Assembly: GCA_937926325.1 (NCBI GenBank)
Contig: CALAZQ010000232.1
Location: 1-9,335 of the forward strand
Origin: an uncultured Planctomycetaceae bacterium
Lineage (GTDB): Bacteria > Planctomycetota > Planctomycetia > Pirellulales > UBA1268
DNA length: 9,335 nt
Reading direction: 5' to 3'
Below the pieces are notes generated by a model. It was not told where the DNA came from, did not search any database, and saw only the letters and a list, made by a program, of their open reading frames with translations. Of the stretch, positions 1 through 8,216 are shown piece by piece (position 1 is the first letter of the stretch; every line of letters begins with the position of its first letter). Made by a program: the position numbers and the translations under genes.

Positions 1-1
1 T

Positions 2-50
2 CGAAGCGAACGTCCGGCGAGATGGCATGGGCCCGGCCCCCGTCGCTTCG
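2..50 (-). repeat. Imperfect inverted repeat just downstream of hisD, possible terminator
   Basis: Bases 2-9 (CGAAGCGA) and 43-50 (TCGCTTCG) are perfect inverted copies of 8 bases. Two more pairs (11-12 with 41-42) follow if base 10 is bulged, and an inner CCGG/CCGG pairing (14-17 with 33-36) is possible. It begins about 10 bases past the hisD stop, where a terminator would sit. The loop is large and no T-run is visible before the window edge, so this could equally be chance or the start of another gene. Confidence 0.22.
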
Positions 51-59
51 GAACCAGCC

Positions 60-1445
60 CTAAACTGCCCCCCCCAGCCGGGCCTCGACGCTGCGACGGT
101 GGGCGGTCAGCCCCTCGGTGTCGGCCAACAGCTGGATGTCGGCAGCCATTTCGGCCAGATCGGCCTGGGTCAGCGAGATCACGCTGCCGCTCCGCAGGAA
201 ATGATTGGCCGAGAGGCCGGCGGCGAACCGGGCGGTCCCGCCGGTCGGTAGCACGTGGGAGGGGCCCGCGGCATAATCACCTGCCGCCACCGGGCTGAAC
301 GGCCCGAGGAAGGCCGCCCCGGCGTGACGGATGGTCGCCAGCGTCGCCTCCGGGTCGCGGGTGTCGATCGACAGGTGCTCGGCAGCCAGTTCATCGGCGA
401 CCGCCGCCGACTGCTCATCGCTGGTTGTGACGACGATCGCACCGAACCGCTCCAGGCTGTCGCGGGTGAGTTCGGCTCGCTCCAGCACGGCCAGCCGCCG
501 TTCGACTGCCACCGCCACCGCTTCCGCCAGGGGTTCGCTGGCTGTCAGCAGAATGGCCGACCCGGGCGAGTGCTCGGCCTGGGCCAGCAGATCGGCGGCA
601 ATCGTTTCGGGGTTGCCCGCCTCATCGGCCACCACCACGATCTCACTCGGCCCGGCGATCGAGTCGATGGCAACGTCGCCGTAGACATATTCCTTTGCGA
701 GGGCCACAAAGAGATTGCCCGGCCCCACGATCATGTCGACCCGCGTGAGGCCATCGAACCCATAGGCCATCGCCGCCACCGCCTGGGCACCACCGGCCCG
801 CAGCACCGTGGTCACGCCGAGCTCGTGACAGGTCGCCAGCACATGCCGGTTCTCTGATCCAAAAGCAGTCGGCGGAGCGACCACCACAATCTCCGGCACG
901 CCCGCCACCTGGGCCGGCACGACCGTCATCAGCAGCGTCGAGGGATAGGCGGCCGCACCGCCGGGCACGCAGACACCGACACGATCGAGCGGCAGATACC
1001 GCTGCCGCAGGCTGCCACCGCCGGGCAGATCAACGCTGACGTCCTTCGCGAGAATCGCCCGCTGAAACCGTTCAACCCGCTGCCGCACCCGCCGTACGGC
1101 CTCAAGAAACTCAGGCTCAACCTCGGCGTGGGCCGTCGCCAGGGCGGCCGCCGACACGCGGATGGTCTCAGCAGTCACCTCGGCCCGGTCAATCTTACGG
1201 GTGTACTCGAGCACGGCTGCGAGGCCGTCACGGCGGACGTCTTCACAGATCCGCTCCACCACCTGCCTCGGCGTGAGCGGCTCGCCAAAGACATCGATCG
1301 TCCGCTGCCGTCCAGCCGGCGAGACGAGTTCCCCCTGCGAGATCAGCGTTCGCCGCAGCGTCTCAAGTTCCTGACATCCAGCGGCGGACCGTAGATCAAT
1401 CCGCCGAATGGCTGATGTTGTGCTCGCCGCTGCCTGCTCTGCCAT
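60..1445 (-). CDS. hisD: Histidinol dehydrogenase HisD
   Basis: HisD catalyses the last two steps of histidine synthesis, the NAD-dependent four-electron oxidation of L-histidinol to L-histidine through histidinal, as a cytoplasmic zinc homodimer. The 461-residue product matches the family from end to end. Known E. coli catalytic and zinc residues appear at a constant offset of +30: zinc ligands Gln289, His292, Asp390 and His449, and the acid/base pair Glu356-His357 in AAEHL. Family motifs seen are VPGGAAAYPST (160-170), AGPSEIVVVAD (264-274), LLAQAEHSPGS (286-296) and GDYAAGPSHVLPT (389-401). I chose the ATG at 1445 because GAGGAAAAG lies 7-15 bases upstream. The frame is open to 1574, but the extra 43 residues do not resemble HisD. 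The first 20 or so residues are a non-conserved extension. No other his gene is in the window, so its operon context is not visible. Confidence 0.97.
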   Translation of the reverse strand: MAEQAAASTTSAIRRIDLRSAAGCQELETLRRTLISQGELVSPAGRQRTIDVFGEPLTPRQVVERICEDVRRDGLAAVLEYTRKIDRAEVTAETIRVSAAALATAHAEVEPEFLEAVRRVRQRVERFQRAILAKDVSVDLPGGGSLRQRYLPLDRVGVCVPGGAAAYPSTLLMTVVPAQVAGVPEIVVVAPPTAFGSENRHVLATCHELGVTTVLRAGGAQAVAAMAYGFDGLTRVDMIVGPGNLFVALAKEYVYGDVAIDSIAGPSEIVVVADEAGNPETIAADLLAQAEHSPGSAILLTASEPLAEAVAVAVERRLAVLERAELTRDSLERFGAIVVTTSDEQSAAVADELAAEHLSIDTRDPEATLATIRHAGAAFLGPFSPVAAGDYAAGPSHVLPTGGTARFAAGLSANHFLRSGSVISLTQADLAEMAADIQLLADTEGLTAHRRSVEARLGGAV

Positions 1446-1700
1446 CAGAACTTTTCCTCTCTGTCGTGACGGTCCGTGATGCAATCGATCGTCGATGCAG
1501 TCTGTTGCCATCCTGTTGAGGATACCGTCTGGTGGCCGGACGGCGACCCGTTCACCTTGAACAAGCGGCAGCAACAGCGGCAGAGACTTGGCGAGCGCGA
1601 GTCAATTCCGTTAATTTGAGATTGTTCGGGGGTGAATGCCTTCCGAAACCCCAATCGGTTCAGGTTTTTGCTGCACAGAAACAACGAGAAAGCAGGTGGC
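1446..1700. promoter_or_regulatory. Divergent intergenic region between hisD and the transglutaminase-like gene
   Basis: This 255-base stretch separates two genes that point away from each other, so it should contain promoters for both. It holds the hisD Shine-Dalgarno (minus strand, about 1452-1460) and an imperfect palindrome at 1480-1499. On the plus strand, TTGGCG (1588-1593) lies 17 bases before TTAATT (1611-1616). That is a weak sigma-70-like pair that would start transcripts near 1623. I see no tRNA, riboswitch or other coding region here. The promoter reading is speculative because planctomycete promoter consensus is poorly known to me. Confidence 0.35.
1480..1499. repeat. Imperfect palindrome in the hisD leader
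   Basis: TGCAATCGA (1480-1488) and TCGATGCA (1492-1499) are inverted copies apart from one extra A, separated by TCG. The site lies 35-54 bases upstream of the hisD start. This is a position and shape expected of an operator or a short leader hairpin. Only one copy is seen, and short palindromes arise by chance, so function is a guess. Confidence 0.25.
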
Positions 1701-2414
1701 ATGCGGAAGGCGGTGGCACACGGCAGGGAGCTCGGCCTTTCGAAGGAGGCCGCGACGACCTTGGCCGAACTGCGCACCCCCGAACGGATTCAGGACTTCG
1801 TCAACGAGATCCCCTGGAATACCGAACCCGACGGCGAAACTGCCCGTTCAGTTGCCGAGGTGCTGCGGCTGCGGCAGGCCCACTGCGTGGAAGGGGCATT
1901 CGTGGCGGCCTGTGCCCTCTGGCTGGCCGGCCGCCGGCCGTTGCTGATGGACATGGGCGCCTGTGAAGACGACGTCGACCATGTCGTCGCCCTGTTCCGC
2001 CGCGGCCGCTGCTGGGGCGCGATCTCCAAGAGCAACAGCCCCTTCCTCCGCTATCGGGACCCGATCTACCGCACCCTGCGGGAGCTCTCGCTGTCGTTCT
2101 TTCCGCAGTACGTGCTCGAGCGGCAGAAGACGCTGCGGACCTACTCGGTGTCGGTCGATCTCCGCCGCCACGATCCCGCCCTCTGGGTGACCCATGAGGG
2201 CTACTGCCTGGAGATGATCGAAATCCTCACGTCGGTCCGGCATTACGATCTGCTGCCGGATGATCTCGAGGGGGATGACCTGCGACCGATCGACGAGATC
2301 GAGCGTGCATCAAACCGGCTGACTGAACATGCCCAGCCGCGGCGGATCATTCGCCTGGAGGCTCACCGCCGGGCCCCATCTCTGCCTGGCCGAGCAGCCG
2401 CCGCAGCGCGGTGA
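1701..2414 (+). CDS. Transglutaminase-like (papain-fold) family protein, function unknown
   Basis: This is a 237-residue soluble protein with no signal peptide or membrane segment. It resembles a family of uncharacterised bacterial proteins with a transglutaminase-like core, recognised from AHCVEGAFVAACAL (60-73), then DVDHVVALFR (91-100), WGAISKSN (105-112) and LRYRDPIYRTLRELSLSFF (116-134). By analogy with the transglutaminase/papain fold, Cys62, His94 and Asn112 are candidate catalytic residues. The Cys/His assignment is plausible; the third residue is a guess. Substrate and role are unknown. The ATG at 1701 is preferred for its nearby AGCAGG. An in-frame GTG at 1632 would add 23 poorly conserved residues. 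The last 22 or so residues, ending in an Arg/Ala-rich tail, lie antisense to the end of the neighbouring isomerase gene and are probably not part of the fold. Confidence 0.8.
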   Translation: MRKAVAHGRELGLSKEAATTLAELRTPERIQDFVNEIPWNTEPDGETARSVAEVLRLRQAHCVEGAFVAACALWLAGRRPLLMDMGACEDDVDHVVALFRRGRCWGAISKSNSPFLRYRDPIYRTLRELSLSFFPQYVLERQKTLRTYSVSVDLRRHDPALWVTHEGYCLEMIEILTSVRHYDLLPDDLEGDDLRPIDEIERASNRLTEHAQPRRIIRLEAHRRAPSLPGRAAAAAR

Positions 2415-3188
2415 TGGCAATCTCACCAAACTGCCGCGGAGGCACCCGCCAGAGCTGCGGGTTGTGGGTCTCGATTGAAACCGGCCCGGCATAGCCCATC
2501 GCCGTCAACAGGCCGATCAGCTCCTGTGGCGGCGAGCAGCCCTCACCCGGCAGAATGCGATCGGCGTCAGCGGCCATCTCGCGGGGCACGTCGGCGAGGT
2601 CCGAGAGCTGCACCAGTGCGAGGATCTCGGGCGTCAGCAGGTGCAGATCGAGGGCCTTGCTGGGACCGACCGTGAACTGGAACCAGTCGAGGCAGATGCC
2701 CAGCGACGGCAGGCCGACGTCTTCGATCAGGGCTACCGCCGACTGCAGATTGTTGGGAAAGCTCGCCCGGGCATCGAACTCAAGGGCAAGTTTCACGCCG
2801 GCATCAGCCGCCCGTCGGGCCGCCTCGACCAGGCTGGCCGATAGCCGGCCCAGGTCCTGCGGCGAGAGCGGGCCGTGAGCGTCACCAGCAACAACAAGCG
2901 TCGGAATGCCGGCTGCTCGGCAGAGGTCCAGCCGCTGCTCAAAATGGCTCCAGTGCTCGCGGCGGGCCTCCCCTTGGCTGGTCAGCAGCCCACCCTGGAA
3001 GGTTGCCGCTACCGGCTCAATACCATGCCGGGCGAGCAGTTCCGTGAGGGCCTCCGCCGGCTTGTCGCCAAGAAACTGCTCGACATGGCCCAGCCAGAGT
3101 TCGACCGCCTGGCACTGGCCGGCGGCATAGTCCTCCAGGATGGTCTCGAGGGGGGCGTCGAGGGAGCAGACAGTGGCAAGTGCCGGTT

Positions 3189-3192
<4 letters not shown>
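2347..3192 (-). CDS. Sugar phosphate isomerase/epimerase-like TIM-barrel protein
   Basis: The 281-residue product belongs to the xylose-isomerase-like TIM-barrel superfamily (AP endonuclease 2 fold), cytoplasmic, with the usual length for single-domain members. Expected metal ligands can be placed at strand ends: Glu138 in LALEFDA, Asp169 in GICLDW, Gln195 in VQLSD where many relatives have His, and Glu241 in VSIETHN. The segment DRILPGEG (211-218) is typical of the sugar isomerase/epimerase branch rather than endonuclease IV. The substrate cannot be deduced. The ATG lies in an ATGA overlap with the glyS stop, so it is probably translated by coupling from the glyS transcript, although a metabolic link to tRNA charging is not evident. 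Its 3' end overlaps the convergent transglutaminase-like gene by 68 bases, and the Gly/Pro-rich last residues (272-281) look like a non-structured tail. Confidence 0.88.
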
Positions 3193-4835
<1,643 letters not shown>

Positions 4836-4938
4836 GAGGCAGGGGCACCAGGCGGGGAATGCGAAACAGCGTGCCGCCAGACAAATCGCGGCAGCCGGAG
4901 TGTAGTGATCTCGCTCGAGGCCGGTCTACCGAAGCGGC

Positions 4939-5733
4939 TTAGCCACCCGCCCCACTGGCTGTCAGCGGCAGCAGATGCCCTGTCTGCGGGCAAAGCCAAG
5001 GCACAACACCGAACCGATCGACCGCTGCGGCCAGCGGCAGATCGGCCGCCATCCCGAGCTCGACCAAGTTGGCCCCACCGGGTGCGGCGGTAAAGGCCTT
5101 GACGAGGCTGGCGGCGGGATCGGCGGCAGAGACGCAGGAGCGATAGGCGGAGAGGGCAGCCTCGCCGGTGCGATCGCGGTGAAGTGGGTCACCCGGTGGC
5201 AGCAGCTCGGCCGCGGCTGCCAGAATCCCGCCAGCCCCGATCAGGTCTTCATCGGTCACCTCACCGTCGGTGCCCGCACAGACCAGGTGAATCTGGCCCG
5301 AGCCGGCTGCCGCCAACTCGACCGCAGCCGCCGCCACGGCCGCGCGGTTGACCAGGCAGCCGATCAGCCGCTCGCTGGCAGCGGCACAGCGGGCCAGCGC
5401 CGCGGTGCCGTTGGTGGTCGTGATCACCACGCCCCGGCCGGCGACGCTGAGGGGCGTGTACTCAGCCGGGGAGTTCCCCAGGTCGAAACCCGCAATCCGA
5501 ACGCCCCCCCGCTCACCGCCCAGCAGTGTGCCCGAAGGCAGCTGGTCCCGCTGCTGCCGGGCCTCTGCGACCGAAGCAGTTGGCAGAACGAAGGCGGCCC
5601 CCTCGGCAAGGGCCGTCACGATCGTGGTGGAAGCCCGCAGCACGTCGATCACAACCGCCACACCTCCCGCTACGGCGGCGGCTGGCATATCATCGTGCAG
5701 TGGGTGGCAGTGCCACGTTATGTCCGCAGGCAT
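4939..5733 (-). CDS. comB: 2-phosphosulfolactate phosphatase family protein ComB
   Basis: ComB hydrolyses 2-phosphosulfolactate to sulfolactate and phosphate with Mg2+, the second step of the methanogen coenzyme M route. It is also widespread in bacteria that are not known to make coenzyme M. The 264-residue product shows the family blocks: VVIDVLRASTTIVTAL (27-42), LGGERGG (71-77), IAGFDLGNSPAEY (80-92), ITTTNGTAAL (104-113), CAGTDGEVTDEDLIGAGG (152-169). Alanine-rich spacers reflect the high GC content. No comA, comC, comD or comE neighbour is visible, so the physiological substrate here is uncertain. The ATG at 5733 has no strong Shine-Dalgarno. A possible -10 box TAGAAT lies about 38 bases upstream. 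It is divergent from the menaquinone operon and is followed at 103 bases by glyS on the same strand. Confidence 0.93.
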   Translation of the reverse strand: MPADITWHCHPLHDDMPAAAVAGGVAVVIDVLRASTTIVTALAEGAAFVLPTASVAEARQQRDQLPSGTLLGGERGGVRIAGFDLGNSPAEYTPLSVAGRGVVITTTNGTAALARCAAASERLIGCLVNRAAVAAAAVELAAAGSGQIHLVCAGTDGEVTDEDLIGAGGILAAAAELLPPGDPLHRDRTGEAALSAYRSCVSAADPAASLVKAFTAAPGGANLVELGMAADLPLAAAVDRFGVVPWLCPQTGHLLPLTASGAGG

Positions 5734-5826
5734 GGATTATTCTTTGAGCGATAGCGGCGTTCGTGCCAGCATTCTATTCGTTAGTTTTCATCCCCGGCCG
5801 CGTTGCCGTGAATCGGAGAATCGACC
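5734..5826. promoter_or_regulatory. Divergent promoter region between comB and the menaquinone operon
   Basis: These 93 bases separate two genes transcribed outward and are visibly more AT-rich than the flanks around 5734-5792. On the minus strand, TAGAAT (complement of 5771-5776) matches the sigma-70 -10 box at five of six positions and would give a comB leader of about 30 bases. I found no good -35 partner. For the menG direction, TTGAGC at 5744-5749 could be a -35, but no well-spaced -10 follows. The region must hold at least one promoter; the exact boxes are tentative. Confidence 0.4.
5815..5820 (+). promoter_or_regulatory. Shine-Dalgarno GGAGAA that points to an AUC start for menG
   Basis: GGAGAA lies 6 bases before the ATC at 5827, an ideal distance for ribosome binding, and just after the in-frame stop TGA at 5809-5811. 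It sits 60 bases before the first in-frame ATG (5881), too far to serve it. The ATG has its own weaker purine stretch (AAAAGG at 5868-5873), so the site supports but does not prove the upstream start. Confidence 0.5.
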
Positions 5827-6597
5827 ATCGCAACGCCGGTAGCCCCGTCCGTCGATAAGAGCGGCCAAAAGGTCCGCGGCATGTTTGCCGAGATCGCGCC
5901 GCGGTATGACGCAGTCAACCGCATGCTCTCTGGTGGCATCGACCTTTGGTGGCGAAGGGTGACGGTCAATCGGGCAGCACCGCCGGCCAGTGGTGCCATT
6001 CTCGATGTCTGCACCGGCACTGGCGACCTGGCCCTCGCCTATGCCGCCAAGGCCGGGCCCCAGGTTCGTGTGGTCGGCAGCGACTTCTGCCGTCCGATGC
6101 TCGACCGCGGGGTCGAGAAGTCGGCTGACCGCAACCTGCCGGTGGAATGGATCGAAGCCGATGCGATGGATTTGCCATTTGACGATGACGAGTTCGACCT
6201 CGTGACAGTTGCCTTCGGCCTGCGGAACATCGCCCAGACCGACCGGGGCCTGGCTGAGATGGCCCGGGTCTGCAAGCCGGGCGGCCGGCTGGCAATTCTC
6301 GAGTTCTCGCTGCCGTCCAATCCGCTGATCCGCCGATCCTATCTCTGGTACTTCCGCAACGTCCTGCCCCGGCTGGGGAACGCCGTCGCCCGCAACCATG
6401 CCGACGCCTACACCTATCTCAATCAGAGTGTGGAAGAGTTCCCCTCCGGAGCAGCACTCGCCAGCCTGATCAAAGCGGCCGGCTTCGACCGGGTGGAGCA
6501 GATTCCGCTCACCTTCGGCATCGCCACCTTGTCGATCGCGACGAAGGCGGGGCAGCCTGTGGCGCCGGCGGTTACTGCCTCGGGAGCGTCGGCTTGA
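5827..6597 (+). CDS. menG: Demethylmenaquinone C-methyltransferase MenG/UbiE
   Basis: The enzyme transfers the methyl group of S-adenosylmethionine to the quinone ring of demethylmenaquinone, the final step of menaquinone synthesis. Numbered from the ATG at 5881, the Rossmann SAM-binding motif LDVCTGTGDLALAYA is at 41-55. Further family blocks are FGLRNI (112-117), the post-motif segment RVCKPGGRLAILEFSLPS (128-145) and NHADAYTYLNQSVEEFPSG (169-187). The only ATG/GTG/TTG start is 5881 (238 residues), but that would discard DKSGQKVRG, which aligns with the conserved N-terminus of MenG/UbiE (B. subtilis MenG has SKEQRVHGVF here). An ATC at 5827 behind a well-placed GGAGAA gives 256 residues and is my preferred start. 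If wrong, use 5881. It heads the menaquinone operon, its stop overlaps the ubiX start by one base, and the Ala/Val-rich tail after residue 224 is not conserved. Confidence 0.94.
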   Translation: MATPVAPSVDKSGQKVRGMFAEIAPRYDAVNRMLSGGIDLWWRRVTVNRAAPPASGAILDVCTGTGDLALAYAAKAGPQVRVVGSDFCRPMLDRGVEKSADRNLPVEWIEADAMDLPFDDDEFDLVTVAFGLRNIAQTDRGLAEMARVCKPGGRLAILEFSLPSNPLIRRSYLWYFRNVLPRLGNAVARNHADAYTYLNQSVEEFPSGAALASLIKAAGFDRVEQIPLTFGIATLSIATKAGQPVAPAVTASGASA

Positions 6598-7208
6598 TGA
6601 CCGCTTCCTGTCCCCCGCCATTGGTCCTCGGCGTGACCGGAGCCTCCGGAGCGATCTACGCCCGGCGACTGCTTCAGGTACTGCTGGCGGCTGACCGGGA
6701 GGTGCATCTGGCGATCAGCCCCTCGGGTCAGGCCGTCTTTGAGCAGGAGATTGGCGTCCGGCTCGACCTCAAGGCTTTCGACATCGAACTGTTTCTGGGG
6801 GAGCCGCCGCCAACGACCGGTCGGCTGCACTACCACCACTACCAAAACCTGATGGCTCCGATTGCCAGCGGCTCGTTCCAGACCGGGGCCATGGCGATCT
6901 GCCCCTGCAGCGGCAGCACCCTGGCCGCCGTTGCCCATTCAATGGGTGAAAACCTCATCCACCGGGCGGCCGAAGTGCAACTGAAGGAACGGCGAAAGCT
7001 GGTGGTGGTGCCCCGCGAAACGCCGCTGTCGCTGCCGCAGCTGAAAAACATGCAGGCGATCCACGAGGCCGGTGCCGTGGTGCTGCCCGCGGCTCCCGGC
7101 TTTTATCACGGGGCTGCCACGGTGGACGACTTGGTCAACTTTGTCGTAGCCCGGATCTGCGACCAGATGGGGGTGGAAAACGATCTCATCCGGCGGTGGG
7201 GAAACTGA
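6597..7208 (+). CDS. ubiX: UbiX-type flavin prenyltransferase (menaquinone pathway)
   Basis: UbiX joins a dimethylallyl group to reduced FMN to make prenylated FMN, the cofactor of UbiD-type decarboxylases. In futalosine-pathway bacteria a UbiX homologue serves the UbiD-like decarboxylase acting on the prenylated naphthoate. The 203-residue product has the FMN-binding GVTGASGAIYARRLL (12-26), ICPCSGSTLAAVA (101-113), HRAAEVQLKERRKLVVVPRE (122-141), and LPAAPGFYH (163-171). Pseudomonas UbiX active-site residues Arg122, Lys129, Glu140, Tyr169 and Arg185 correspond at +1 to Arg123, Lys130, Glu141, Tyr170 and Arg186 here, so it should be active. The start is the ATG in TGATG, sharing one base with the menG stop. 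The TTG three bases earlier is less likely. GGGAG about 10 bases upstream can act as ribosome site. The UbiD partner is not in the window. Confidence 0.95.
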   Translation: MTASCPPPLVLGVTGASGAIYARRLLQVLLAADREVHLAISPSGQAVFEQEIGVRLDLKAFDIELFLGEPPPTTGRLHYHHYQNLMAPIASGSFQTGAMAICPCSGSTLAAVAHSMGENLIHRAAEVQLKERRKLVVVPRETPLSLPQLKNMQAIHEAGAVVLPAAPGFYHGAATVDDLVNFVVARICDQMGVENDLIRRWGN

Positions 7209-7213
7209 CGCCG

Positions 7214-8125
7214 ATGGCGACGATGCTGCGAAGCTATCTTGAGCTGGTGCGGTTCTCGCACACCGTCTTCGCCCTGCCTTTTGCGATCATGGCCGGCCTC
7301 ATCGCCGCCCGCGTTGATGCAGCCGACCATCCGGGCCAGCCTGCCTGGCACTGGCTGCGGCTGGCCGTCGGCATTCTCGCCTGCATGGTGACCGCCCGGA
7401 CGGCGGCGATGGCCTTCAACCGGCTGATCGACCGGGAAATCGATGCCCGCAACCCGCGAACCCTCAGCCGGCACCTGCCTGCCGGGCTTCTGGGCGTGCG
7501 GGACGTCACGCTGCTGGTGGTGATCTCGGGGGGCCTGTTCGTGGCGGCCACGCTGCTGTTTCTGCCCAACTGGCTGCCGGTGGCCCTGTCGCTGCCGGTG
7601 CTGGCCTGGCTGCTCGGCTACAGCTATGCCAAGCGGTTCACGCCGCTGGCCCATCTCTGGCTGGGGGCGGCTCTGGGACTCGCGCCCTTGGCGGCCTGGA
7701 TTGCCGTTCGGGGGCCGACGATCCTCGCCCATCCGGCCGACCTGCTACCGGCGGCGGTGCTGGCCGCCGCGGTCACCACCTGGGTGGCGGGCTTCGACAC
7801 CATCTATGCCTGCCAGGACGCCGGCTTCGACGCCGCCGAGGGCCTGCAGAGCCTGCCCAGCCGGTTTGGAGTAGCCGGGGCCCTGCGGATTGCCGCGGGG
7901 CTGCATCTGGTGACCGTCCTGCTGCTGGCGACCCTGCCGGCCGTGACGACCGGGCTGGGGATTATCACCTGGGGGGCCGTGGCGGCCATTGGCGGGCTGC
8001 TGGCGTACGAGCACGCCCTCGTCCGGCCGAATGACCTTTCCCGGGTCAATCAGGCGTTTTTCACGGTCAATGCGGTGATCGGGGCCCTGCTGCTCGCAGC
8101 GATCGGGCTCGACCTCTGGTGGTGA
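7214..8125 (+). CDS. mqnP: UbiA-type prenyltransferase MqnP (1,4-dihydroxy-6-naphthoate prenylation)
   Basis: This integral membrane enzyme attaches the polyprenyl chain to the aromatic head group, in this pathway the dihydroxynaphthoate made through futalosine. The 303-residue product has about eight to nine hydrophobic helices. It carries both diphosphate/Mg2+ motifs of the UbiA family: NRLIDREIDARNPRT (69-83, NxxxDxxxD) and DTIYACQDAGFDAAEGLQSLP (195-215, two aspartate pairs). It also has the loop tyrosine motif YSYAKRFT (136-143). The sequence FDTIYACQDxxFDxxEGLxSLP is the form I associate with the MqnP branch rather than E. coli UbiA. The operon supports this over ubiquinone or heme roles. 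I chose ATG 7214, five bases after the ubiX stop, with GGGGA 12-16 bases upstream. A GTG at 7196 (overlapping ubiX) and ATG 7223 are alternatives. Confidence 0.93.
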   Translation: MATMLRSYLELVRFSHTVFALPFAIMAGLIAARVDAADHPGQPAWHWLRLAVGILACMVTARTAAMAFNRLIDREIDARNPRTLSRHLPAGLLGVRDVTLLVVISGGLFVAATLLFLPNWLPVALSLPVLAWLLGYSYAKRFTPLAHLWLGAALGLAPLAAWIAVRGPTILAHPADLLPAAVLAAAVTTWVAGFDTIYACQDAGFDAAEGLQSLPSRFGVAGALRIAAGLHLVTVLLLATLPAVTTGLGIITWGAVAAIGGLLAYEHALVRPNDLSRVNQAFFTVNAVIGALLLAAIGLDLWW

Positions 8126-8216
8126 CCGGTGACGGCAGTTGGTGTTGGTCAGTTTCTGCGGTTTCACTTGGTGAACAGGTTTTGTACCCAAACATGGAAG
8201 CCCTCCCGGAGCCATC
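8126..8216 (+). promoter_or_regulatory. mqnP-mqnE intergenic spacer with mqnE ribosome site
   Basis: This is the only sizeable gap (91 bases) in an otherwise coupled operon. A GGAG at 8208-8211, five bases before the mqnE ATG, is a good Shine-Dalgarno. A short hairpin is possible at 8163-8175 (TTCAC, loop TTG, GTGAA). An eight-codon frame begins at ATG 8194 (MEALPEPS) and its TGA overlaps the mqnE start as ATGA. I could not identify a convincing promoter or terminator, so read-through from mqnP is the simplest model. Confidence 0.4.

Noticed and set aside
1..28. A minus-strand ATG at 28 reading MPSRRTFAS, resembling the twin-arginine start of an exported protein
   Set aside because: Only nine codons are visible before the edge and there is no Shine-Dalgarno, so it cannot be called a gene.
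364..398. Charged insertion in GlyRS between GDFDL and motif 3, considered as possible foreign insertion
   Set aside because: Alpha2-type GlyRS enzymes vary in this region, and the frame and flanking motifs are undisturbed. Numbers here are residue positions in the GlyRS protein.
255..857. A 200-codon plus-strand frame opposite hisD
   Set aside because: Antisense to HisD, whose catalytic residues are all in place; no independent coding signal.
1446..1574. 43 extra residues upstream of the HisD ATG
   Set aside because: No similarity to HisD and no ribosome site at 1574, while the ATG at 1445 has a good one.
5788..6621. A 277-codon minus-strand frame opposite menG
   Set aside because: It is a shadow of the MenG reading frame; its translation is low-complexity and Arg/Gly-rich with no family resemblance.
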